Source: Apteryx mantelli (lineage: Eukaryota > Chordata > Aves > Apterygiformes > Apterygidae). Taken from it: a DNA stretch of 64,000 nt. How positions within the stretch are numbered: the stretch's first letter is position 1; every line of letters starts with the position of its first letter. Below are positions 30,201 to 36,397 of the stretch, one piece after another. The stretch is taken from positions 66,648,501 through 66,712,500 of the forward strand of contig NC_089980.1 in the NCBI RefSeq assembly GCF_036417845.1, read 5' to 3'. Made by a program: the position numbers and the translations under genes. The notes below the pieces were generated by a model. That model had not been told where the DNA came from. It did not search any database and worked only from the letters and a program-made list of their open reading frames with translations.

Positions 30201-33200
30201 TACACCGTGCAAGGACAGCTCTTTTATGAGTCTGAACAGATCTTCCTTTTCCAGTGAGACGCCTTTTGTAGACAGCCCATATGAGTCTGCCAATAGCATT
30301 CTTTCCAGTGCTCATCCAGAGGGCATTGAAAATGACTTCGATATTGTGGATAAAACAAAGAACAGAGTTTTCATGATGGCAAGGCAATACAGTCAGAAGA
30401 TTAAGAAGGCTAACCAGCTTTTGAAAGTTAAAAGTCCAGAGCAGGAACAGCCAGCTAGCCGACAACAGAAACTGAAACACAAAGATCTCGCTGCCATACT
30501 GGAAGAAAAGAAACAAGGTGGTCCGGCTATTGGTATGTTAAAGACATGCATTGTTTTTATACAGATTCATTTCTTTAATAACTTCTAGTGAAATTTGTTT
30601 ATTGAATTAAAAGATTATGAATTTTCTGCTCCTTGATCTATTAGTTGAATATCAATATTGCATTTCCTGTGTTATTGCTAAGATGAGTTTTCTGTGACTG
30701 TTTTTAACATGAATAGTCATTTATATCTCAATAAATTCTTGCCCTTACTTGATAAAATTCAGAAGAAAGAGTAGGATAGTGTCAGGAAGAATAGATTCAG
30801 CTTAGGCTGGAAATAGAAATCATGCCTGAAGCATCATTGGCCTCTTTACAGAAAAGCCTTTATTTCCTCAAATAGTGTGATCTTCAGAATTTTACTGAAA
30901 AGGTGCATTTTCAAGTAGACTTAGCTCCTAACCAGTAGTATAGATTTGCTCAGATACCATCCACATCACACTTGCAAGCATGAGGCATAGGATGAGATAA
31001 GAATGAGCTGGTCTTTTTACTCTTTCTAGTGAATGTGCAAAGTGATGGAAACTTGAGGCTTTGGAGCTATTTCTGTCCATAGTCAGCTGAAACAAATAAG
31101 AGATGCGGAGCCAACGGACTCCACACACTAGCATGTCATTCTTGCCTTGTGATATTTATGTTTTCAAAAGTCCCTAAATATCATATTAACCAGGCCATTT
31201 TCAGAACGTTCTCTTCCATTTTGATATAAAACAAACAGTACGTTATCAGAATTGTGTTACATTGCGTCATACTGTGCAGCCTGCTGTACTTTGCCGCAGT
31301 CACATATGTTGTAGTAAATATATTAAAACAGCACCCATCATGTCATAGTAGCAGAATTTCTCATGAATTAAGCAGTGAGAAATTCCAAAATTTAGCATTT
31401 GAATAAGTTCCCCAGAATGCAGATATTCAACCAAATTTCAGAGGTTCCTAAAAGGCTTTTGACTGTTTCCTAGCTAACCGGTTTTCACAGAAAACTATTT
31501 TTGGCTTCTTTATCATCTCTGGAGAAGCCCAGGGGTGCATTTCCTTGAATTGGTGTGACCTGAAGGCAGCTGTGAACCTGCTCCCTCTGGCATCTTTGAG
31601 GCATAGTCCTGTCTCCTATTTCCAGCGTTTCCACAGGATGTTCACTTCCTTCTCTCTCTCAGTTCTATTACTGGTCCTAATAGTGGTCCTATTCCCTTTC
31701 CTCTGTTTTATTATTTCCTCTTTTTTTTTTCTTTTTTTTTGCCTTCTCTCTTTTTTTTGAGTAGGCTCTTTGAGAGCAGTTTCCCTGCCTAGGAAAGCCA
31801 AGTATTGAAATTAAAAAAACCCGAAGAGCAGTGTGCGTCTGTGTCTGCCCAGCAGGAGAAGGCTTTGGGGACTGAAAGTATCTGCAACATCCCAACCAGC
31901 TGCCTAGGATACTGCGATGAAAACTAGTCCCATCCAAAACCAAGGTCTTTACAGGCCTGATTGAGTCTCTTAATTGTTGACTTTGAGGCTCTCAGACTCC
32001 TGGGGGTGAGGAGAGAAAGGAAGAGGAAGAGAGATCAAGTAGGTCATTAGCACTTCCTGCCTTTTTCCAGCATAAAGATAACACAGAAAGGTAGCTAAAA
32101 GTCACGTTCCTTCATGCTTTTTCACATGCTTTTCCGTGTTTAGCCAAAAGGATTTTATCTCAATGTGACCAGGAGAAAAGGCAATCTTCAAGATAGCAAA
32201 CAGACTGCAATCACAAGTATGTTAGTGATGGTTTGATCAAACAAAACCAGTGGATACAATAAGCAAATCTACAGGCATAGGGTTGGAAGGGCCTCAGGAG
32301 ATCATCTAGTTTCTTTCTTTCTCCAGGGCAGAATAATTGTGCCTGTGTCATATATGTAGGATTCAGGTTTAGATGGGTGAAATACTTGTCTTTTAAGATG
32401 AAAAGCTAATACTGTAGTGATTTTGAAATATTGGAGCAAAAAAGACCCAAACAGTTTCACATTTTATAGTAGCCTTTTATTTGTATTTTATTTTCTTCCA
32501 CAATTACTGATGATACTGCTGTTGTCATGTTACTTCCTGAGTGTTTGATCATGATTGTTCACCGTCACAAGATGTTTCATGCTTCTTGTTTTTGTGTTGT
32601 ATTATCATGAAAACAATGCAAACATGCCACTGAGGCATGGCTCTTCTAGCCTCCATTATTTCATGTTACTTTGTGGACTGTAAGGCTGAAGATGTGAACA
32701 CAGCTGTAAACTTTTCTTTTGACCGATACAAAGCATTTTTTTGTTTTTTAATTTCCATGCAGTTTGTTTGTATGGATTGTTTGCCTCTGGTAAGCTAAAT
32801 CTCTCTCTTTTCTAGGTGCCAGAATTGCTGAATATTCACAGCTCTATGACCAGATTGTCTTTAGGGAAAGTCCACCTAAGATCCAAAAGGAAACCTGGTC
32901 CAGTCCTCAGGAGCCATCAGCCTCAAGGTATTCCACACCTGTGGCTGCACCTCCTTCCCATTCTCAGTTAGCCAGTGAATGCTCAAGAGCAGAAGATTGG
33001 CTTTTGCATTCTACGTACAGTAACGGAGAGCTGGCTGACTTTTCTCCATGGCCTGAATCCCAAGACCTGAAGGCCAAGAGCTCATATCCAGAAACTGGTA
33101 CAAAAAGCAATTCAAGGCAGTTGCCATCAGTTTGCTCAGTGCCATCCCTTCAGATTTCTAACAGTTTGCATGTCCCAGTGCAGAGGTGGAGTGCCATTAT

Positions 33201-33915
33201 AAGCCAACCTAACAAAGAAAATTTGCATCAAGGTCACACCTATAACTCCCTTGGGAGAAGAGCAAGCAATATAAAACCACAGGCGTACAGCAGGTCACAG
33301 TCATCGTCCTCAATTGTGGTCAATAGATCTGGAGAATCAATCACTTATCCCAATGAAATGGACAAGAAAAAGCTTCATTCAAATAGGAACTTCCGATTTG
33401 ATAGCCATCAAGCACCAGATACTGCTCCAGGATGTACAGGGCCTGACATGAGAAAGCAGATCCCTGAGAACTATTCAGATATGATTCTGCAGGATTCTCA
33501 GAAAGTTCTGAGAGTAAACAGGACCTCCACTCTGACTGCACAGGTGGCCACTCAGAACTATTTTTCTAATTTCAAAGATACTGAAGAAGAAGGGGATGAT
33601 GATGACTACGTTGAAATCAAATCTGAAGATGACGGATCTGACTCGGAGACTTCCCAGAACCAAACAAGGAAATCATATCCTAAATTAAGTAACAGAGACA
33701 CTGCTCCTTCTGAAACTCTCTGTAGCAAAACTGTGTCTTGTACTCCGGCAAAGTCGCCAAACAGCAAACATGCACTTATGCCCTATCTGACTGCATATAG
33801 TGATTCAGATAAACTGAATGACTACCTGTGGAGAGTACCATCTCCTAATCAACAGAATATTGTCCAGTCTTTAAGGGAAAAGTTTCAGTGTCTGAGTTCA
33901 AGTAGCTTTGCTTGA
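5934..33915 (+). CDS. PLEKHG1: PLEKHG1, Rho guanine-nucleotide exchange factor (DH-PH), 3' fifteen exons
   Basis: PLEKHG1 activates Rho-family GTPases (Cdc42/Rac type) at the cytoskeleton. The joined exons are 5934-6003, 15244-15290, 15740-15890, 16907-17038, 19370-19552, 19635-19730, 19837-19923, 22198-22231, 23438-23533, 24699-24737, 25274-25296, 26111-26329, 27899-28015, 28855-30532 and 32816-33915. They give 4072 nt and about 1356 residues with consistent phase and GT-AG borders. The order is the second half of the DH domain with the hallmark helix [17 protein letters not shown], a complete PH domain ([20 protein letters not shown] to [11 protein letters not shown]), then a long Ser- and acid-rich tail. 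Tail landmarks are the [17 protein letters not shown] block, Tyr motifs YDNI, YEDL and [20 protein letters not shown], and the end [15 protein letters not shown]. These identify PLEKHG1 rather than PLEKHG2 or PLEKHG3. The N-terminal exons lie left of the window. The encoded part seems longer than the matching human part, see the cassette-exon finding. Confidence 0.95.
7334..8198 (+). mobile_element. Old, decayed CR1 LINE copy interrupted by a microsatellite
   Basis: CR1 ORF2 sequence can be followed with frameshifts and stops: a [15 protein letters not shown] segment, then [19 protein letters not shown], then [20 protein letters not shown], then the HWNRLP equivalent after the microsatellite (TCAAACACTGGAATAGACTT). 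The 3' end is a worn TTAGACTAGATGACCTTCAG block ending in TATGATTTGATG. It has the same orientation as the copy at the left edge but is far more diverged, so it is an old insertion. Confidence 0.85.
7899..7998. repeat. Compound (TA)n-(CA)n-(TG)n-(TA)n microsatellite with T tract
   Basis: A run of TA repeats, then (CA)7, TATATAT, (TG)6 and TA again, ending in about 10 T. The CA and TG blocks at about 7945-7980 are inverted complements and could fold into a hairpin or cruciform. It lies inside the old CR1 copy. Confidence 0.95.
9082..9101. repeat. T20 homopolymer
   Basis: Twenty consecutive T in a PLEKHG1 intron. No flanking SINE or processed-transcript sequence is recognisable. Confidence 0.95.
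12166..12272. repeat. Compound (AT)n-(CT)n-(AG)n-(CA)n microsatellite
   Basis: TA repeats interrupted by TGCATA, then CTCTCTCT directly abutting a long (AG)n run, which is self-complementary across the junction. It ends with ATGCAT and ACACAC. Intronic. Confidence 0.95.
15244..15290 (+). CDS. PLEKHG1: PLEKHG1 exon b (DH domain)
   Basis: A 47-nt exon after CCCCATGCAG and before GTAGGA. It encodes [15 protein letters not shown] and starts the Arg codon AG|G completed by the next exon. This is the Tyr- and His-rich DH segment before the conserved C-terminal helices. Confidence 0.93.
15291..15739 (+). other. PLEKHG1: PLEKHG1 intron
   Basis: A 449-nt intron with an A12G8 mononucleotide pair at 15601-15620. 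Nothing else recognised. Confidence 0.85.
15740..15890 (+). CDS. PLEKHG1: PLEKHG1 exon c (DH catalytic core)
   Basis: A 151-nt exon after TATTTTCAG and before GTAAGC. It encodes [34 protein letters not shown] and [16 protein letters not shown]. The [15 protein letters not shown] stretch is the most conserved signature of DH domains and contacts the GTPase switch region. Confidence 0.96.
15891..16906 (+). other. PLEKHG1: PLEKHG1 intron
   Basis: About 1.0 kb, AT-rich. I see nothing recognisable in it. Confidence 0.8.
16907..17038 (+). CDS. PLEKHG1: PLEKHG1 exon d (end of DH domain)
   Basis: A 132-nt phase 0-0 exon after TATCTTAG and before GTAAGT. It encodes [40 protein letters not shown] and IRLQ, the last DH helices leading into the DH-PH linker. 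Confidence 0.95.
17039..19369 (+). other. PLEKHG1: PLEKHG1 intron
   Basis: About 2.3 kb. A 174-codon open frame at 17181-17705 resembles no known protein and looks like chance. No repeat family recognised. Confidence 0.75.
19370..19552 (+). CDS. PLEKHG1: PLEKHG1 exon e (first half of PH domain)
   Basis: A 183-nt phase 0-0 exon after CTGTTGCAG and before GTATGT. It encodes [40 protein letters not shown] and [21 protein letters not shown]. The [20 protein letters not shown] part forms the first strands of the PH beta-barrel. Confidence 0.96.
19635..19730 (+). CDS. PLEKHG1: PLEKHG1 exon f (PH domain)
   Basis: A 96-nt phase 0-0 exon only 82 nt after the previous one. It encodes [20 protein letters not shown] and [12 protein letters not shown], the middle PH strands. 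Confidence 0.95.
19837..19923 (+). CDS. PLEKHG1: PLEKHG1 exon g (C-terminal helix of PH domain)
   Basis: An 87-nt phase 0-0 exon after TTAACAG and before GTAAAA. It encodes [20 protein letters not shown] and NHPAKIPAK. The Trp in [11 protein letters not shown] is the invariant Trp of the PH C-terminal helix. Confidence 0.95.
19924..22197 (+). other. PLEKHG1: PLEKHG1 intron
   Basis: About 2.3 kb with an A20 tract at 20559-20578. Nothing else recognised. Confidence 0.8.
20559..20578. repeat. A20 homopolymer
   Basis: Twenty consecutive A in an intron, without a recognisable flanking retroelement. Confidence 0.95.
22198..22231 (+). CDS. PLEKHG1: PLEKHG1 exon h (34 nt)
   Basis: A short exon after TCTTTCAG and before GTAAGT, encoding [11 protein letters not shown] and the first base of a His codon completed by the next exon. 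It links the PH domain to the tail. Confidence 0.93.
22232..23437 (+). other. PLEKHG1: PLEKHG1 intron
   Basis: About 1.2 kb with a moderately GC-rich part at 22550-23090. No gene or repeat recognised. Confidence 0.75.
23438..23533 (+). CDS. PLEKHG1: PLEKHG1 exon i
   Basis: A 96-nt exon after GTCTCGCAG and before GTGAAT. It encodes [20 protein letters not shown] (the first His spans the junction) then [12 protein letters not shown]. It is conserved in PLEKHG1 just after the PH domain. Confidence 0.93.
23534..24698 (+). other. PLEKHG1: PLEKHG1 intron
   Basis: About 1.2 kb, AT-rich, nothing recognised. Confidence 0.75.
24699..24737 (+). CDS. PLEKHG1: PLEKHG1 exon j (39 nt)
   Basis: After CTTTTTCAG and before GTAAGT. 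It encodes [13 protein letters not shown], following the KS of the previous exon. The RRKSEPSSR-type junction is characteristic of PLEKHG1. Confidence 0.92.
24738..25273 (+). other. PLEKHG1: PLEKHG1 intron
   Basis: 536 nt, AT-rich, nothing recognised. Confidence 0.8.
25274..25296 (+). CDS. PLEKHG1: PLEKHG1 microexon k (23 nt)
   Basis: A 23-nt exon between GTGTTTTCAG and GTAAGC. It encodes DINPDMQK, with the first base of the Asp codon coming from the previous exon, and restores phase 0. Phase and strong sites on both sides support it. Confidence 0.88.
25297..26110 (+). other. PLEKHG1: PLEKHG1 intron
   Basis: 814 nt, AT-rich, nothing recognised beyond a short TA run near 25660. Confidence 0.75.
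26111..26329 (+). CDS. PLEKHG1: PLEKHG1 exon l (73 codons, cassette-like)
   Basis: A 219-nt phase 0-0 exon after TTGTTTCAAG. It encodes [20 protein letters not shown] and onward to an acidic end ([10 protein letters not shown]). The donor CAG|GTTTAA is weak, which fits alternative use. Because it is phase 0-0, skipping it keeps the frame. Confidence 0.85.
26330..27898 (+). other. PLEKHG1: PLEKHG1 intron
   Basis: About 1.6 kb, AT-rich, nothing recognised. Confidence 0.75.
27899..28015 (+). CDS. PLEKHG1: PLEKHG1 exon m (39 codons, cassette-like)
   Basis: A 117-nt phase 0-0 exon after AAATCACAG and before GTACCT. It encodes [20 protein letters not shown] and [19 protein letters not shown], a Lys/Arg-rich basic patch that could serve as a nuclear-import or lipid-binding segment. 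That function is only inferred from composition. Confidence 0.82.
28016..28854 (+). other. PLEKHG1: PLEKHG1 intron
   Basis: 839 nt with T tracts near 28021 and 28084-28099. Its last 141 nt (28714-28854) are open in the frame of the next exon and follow a possible alternative acceptor. Confidence 0.8.
28855..30532 (+). CDS. PLEKHG1: PLEKHG1 exon n (large tail exon, 559 codons)
   Basis: A 1678-nt exon after CTCTGCAG and before GTATGT. It encodes most of the disordered tail. Features in order are [17 protein letters not shown] with the acidic [15 protein letters not shown] (29011-29110), [15 protein letters not shown] (about 29240-29285), [15 protein letters not shown] (29409-29453), [12 protein letters not shown] (about 29662-29697), [20 protein letters not shown] (29746-29805), [20 protein letters not shown] (29935-29994) and a Lys-rich end. 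The Tyr motifs look like SH2-ligand sites. Reading on past the donor adds only 18 codons before a stop at 30586-30588. Confidence 0.96.
30533..32815 (+). other. PLEKHG1: PLEKHG1 last intron
   Basis: About 2.3 kb with a pyrimidine-rich low-complexity stretch at 31715-31760 and a small antisense CR1 remnant near 32270. No exon recognised. Confidence 0.8.
32268..32345 (-). mobile_element. CR1 3'-end remnant, antisense
   Basis: GGTTGGAAGGGCCTCAGGAG followed by ATCATCTAGTTT is the reverse complement of the CR1 3' end (ACTAGATGATCTCC..CCTTCCAACC). The further boundary is uncertain. Confidence 0.75.
32816..33915 (+). CDS. PLEKHG1: PLEKHG1 last coding exon
   Basis: After TTTTCTAG, codon phase 1 is completed as Gly and the frame runs [20 protein letters not shown] to a TGA at 33913-33915, giving 365 residues. 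An acidic segment ([20 protein letters not shown], about 33580-33640) and the conserved C-terminal [20 protein letters not shown] then [12 protein letters not shown] are clear. This C-terminus is shared by PLEKHG1 orthologues. Confidence 0.96.
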
Positions 33916-34035
33916 TGCTTTCAGTAATTTCTAGTTGTACTGCCTTAACATGACTAAGTATATACTAGTACAATCAGTGCTGGCATCATGTATTTCAAAA
34001 ATATTACACAATCAGGCATTGTATCCCAGTAATAT

Positions 34036-34043
34036 TGTAAATA
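34036..34043 (+). promoter_or_regulatory. PLEKHG1: Pumilio-type motif TGTAAATA
   Basis: Exact match to the TGTANATA Pumilio recognition element in the 3'UTR. Two more lie at 35731 and 35796. Confidence 0.4.
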
Positions 34044-35087
34044 GATGTGAAATGTATCTTTTTTATGGTTTAGAATCCTGAACGTTGAAAAGGTGGTGTG
34101 TACACTGTCCGGTGTCTCTATAATGCAGATGGACTTCTCATCTCATATTTAACCTTTATGTCTTTTCCCTTTTTTCTCCACAGCTCAGTTTCTTGTTAGG
34201 GGTGATATTGCATTTGATGCTTAAATTGTGCTACTATGTGAAAACCAGCTGTGTGCCCAAAATACCCATGTGATTACTCTCTGGTTACATATGAGAGCAT
34301 TTAGTTGAGCGGCTGCTCCTAAGCCTGTGGGTTTCTGAGCACATTTCTGGTAATCACACCAACATGCTAGGTGTGCAATCGCACATACTTTTTGCACATT
34401 ACTTTTTGATAAACAGATTCAAAGTCTATGGGACCAATGCATATGATACTAAATATGCTACACTACTTTAGGCTTCTTATGTTTTAAACAAAATCTAGGC
34501 CTAGTGCTTGTGAATGGTGCCAGGCTGATCGCTCCAGATCTGAAGCCTCTTCTACTTTATATAACTGCATAACAGACAGAGGACAGGCTGTGGCAGCTTT
34601 TTCTATGTGAATTTGTCAATGTGACACAATCGTTGTCTGGAGGATGTTTCAGGGGAGTAGCAGGGGAACCCTGCTGCTTGTGAAGATGGCAAGACCGAGT
34701 GCTGGTTTTGCGCCTCCTGTGACTGCAGTGTTTGTGACAGGCAGAAAAACTTGTGTATCTGTAACTCAGAGCCCAGCAATGGAAAGCGTGCTGTGTGCAT
34801 ATGCCAAGTAATTGTAATTTGTATGCAGTGGCCTGTCGGGAATTTGTTCAACTCCCAAAGTCAGTAACACTAAGAGAGAATGGGACTTGGCGAGATGCTT
34901 GGGTGAAACATTAATCCTGCTGCAGGTTTGGCCAGTAGAGTGTTTCAGTGGTACTACATGTTGAGTTACAAGGTGCCTTCCTGAAGGAATGCATCTCCCA
35001 TAACAGAAAGTGATCCTTCCCAGCACAGAGAAGTAAAATTTGCATTTTCTAAACCAGCCAGGGCTGAATCTTATCCTATCTATGTAC

Positions 35088-35093
35088 AATAAA
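35088..35093 (+). promoter_or_regulatory. PLEKHG1: Proximal poly(A) signal AATAAA in PLEKHG1 3'UTR
   Basis: Hexamer in TGTACAATAAAAGTAGC. The region after it is only weakly U-rich, so it is probably a weaker, alternative site giving a 3'UTR of about 1.2 kb. Confidence 0.5.
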
Positions 35094-35730
35094 AGTAGCT
35101 AAAGATCAGAACACATTCCATTCTTTTGCAAATGGTATGTACAGTAAATGCTCCCATTTACAACAAGAATAGACTTTACAGTATGAAACATTTACTTTTA
35201 TCGTCTTTGTTGCACAGCTTTGGATTTTGTTACTTGAAAACGGCGTACCTAAAGGAAAGCCTAAATATGTCTACTGCTTAGCCACTGATCATCTTGTGTG
35301 ATTGGCTTTTTTGGTGCTTAAATCCTTCAGATTAGGCATATAAAGCCAGTACTGAGTTAAACATATCACTAAATACAGGAGTTTAAGTGAAGTACTATTT
35401 TTAGTAATAACGTATTACTCCCCTAAGATTACAGAGCATTGTACTTCCAGAACTGCCAACTATTTACAACATCAGTTATCATGAGGAAAACCTGAAGTTA
35501 TCAATGTACAGTCAATTACTTGTTTAGATTAAGATTTAAGGACATGAATTTGTTAGAATGGGTTAAATTATCTACTGCACCTATCTTGCATTGGCTAGGA
35601 ATTTTTATTTTGAGGGTTGGTTTGTCATTGTACTTATTAGCTTGTACGGTCTAACCATGATACTTGTTACAGTCAGCACATCCACTGTAATAGGACCCGC
35701 ACCTAGTCAAATACAACCGAGAAATAATGC

Positions 35731-35738
35731 TGTACATA
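35731..35738 (+). promoter_or_regulatory. PLEKHG1: Pumilio-type motif TGTACATA
   Basis: Exact TGTANATA match, about 250 nt before the distal poly(A) signal. Confidence 0.4.
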
Positions 35739-35795
35739 TTTAAGACACCGAGATTTAGTGGAGCCCATATTTATTTAATAGAACTTGTAAAGTAT

Positions 35796-35803
35796 TGTAA
35801 ATA
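35796..35803 (+). promoter_or_regulatory. PLEKHG1: Pumilio-type motif TGTAAATA
   Basis: Exact TGTANATA match 65 nt after the previous one, so the two distal sites form a pair. Confidence 0.4.
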
Positions 35804-35978
35804 CGAATAGATCTGTGCTTGACCCGCGCACGCCTAGATTTGTTCAGAGAATCCCGTTCAGCTCGCATCTCGCGCCATCAGCGTTGGAGTTGAGAGAAAA
35901 GAGAAGGGGGGGGGGACAAAAAAGGGGGAGTCCTACTAGCGTGTAACTTCTCCCAGGGGACCATTTCATACTATTTTT

Positions 35979-35984
35979 AATAAA
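35979..35984 (+). promoter_or_regulatory. PLEKHG1: Distal poly(A) signal AATAAA of PLEKHG1
   Basis: Hexamer in TTTTTAATAAATTTTGAG, followed about 20 nt later by a strongly U- and GU-rich downstream element starting near 36001. Cleavage is expected near 35996-36002. Confidence 0.75.
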
Positions 35985-36000
35985 TTTTGAGTACGCAGAG

Positions 36001-36090
36001 TTTTTTTTGTTTTGGGGTGTTTCTTTTTTTTGTTTGTTTTGTTCTGTTTTGGGGGGGTCTTGGTTTGGTTTGGTTTTGGTTTGGTCTGGC
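36001..36090. repeat. G/T-rich low-complexity tract between the two genes
   Basis: T-rich, TTTGTTTG-like and GGTTT-like repeats with G7 near 36051. Its position directly after the AATAAA fits a downstream poly(A) element, and it runs straight into the CpG island. Confidence 0.8.
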
Positions 36091-36162
36091 GCTTTGGGGC
36101 AGGGTGAGAGGCGGGCGGAGCGCCGGGTTTCGTTCTGGGGGATGACCGAGGGGCTGCGCTCG

Positions 36163-36191
36163 GGGGCCGGGGCCGGGGCCGGGGCCGGGGC
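36163..36191 (+). repeat. GGGGCC hexanucleotide repeat (about 4.8 units)
   Basis: Four perfect GGGGCC units plus GGGGC, about 100 nt upstream of the MTHFD1L start codon. Four or more G-runs make it a likely G-quadruplex. Confidence 0.95.
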
Positions 36192-36287
36192 ACGGGGGAG
36201 GGCGGTGCTCGCAGAGCGCCGCCTTCCCCCGTGTCCCAGCCCCGGCCGCGGCCCCGGGCCTGCCCCGACGGCGCGGCGGAGCGGAGG

Positions 36288-36397
36288 ATGCGGGCGGCGG
36301 CGCGGCGGCGCTGGCTGGCGGCGCCGGTGCCCGCGGGGGCGCGGCGGTGCCGGGGGCTGTGCGGGGAGCGGCGGGGCGACGGCGCGGCGGCCGCCCG
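36288..36397 (+). CDS. MTHFD1L: MTHFD1L exon 1 (mitochondrial presequence)
   Basis: A 110-nt exon from ATG to a GTGAGC donor. It encodes MRAAARRRWLAAPVPAGARR and CRGLCGERRGDGAAAA plus two bases of an Arg codon. There is no acidic residue in the first 26 positions and many Arg, as expected for a matrix-targeting peptide. Context at the ATG is fair (A at -3, C at +4). The presequence seems some 35-40 residues shorter than the human one. Confidence 0.85.

Larger units (their letters stand above)
33916..36000 (+). other. PLEKHG1: PLEKHG1 3'UTR
   Basis: About 2.1 kb from the stop to a predicted cleavage site near 36000. It holds two AATAAA hexamers and three Pumilio-type TGTANATA motifs. The extent is inferred from the distal hexamer and the G/T-rich tract after it, and no transcript data were available. 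Confidence 0.7.

Noticed and set aside
29935..30516. A 193-codon minus-strand frame opposite the large PLEKHG1 exon
   Set aside because: Mirror frame of a strongly supported coding exon, with no recognisable domain.
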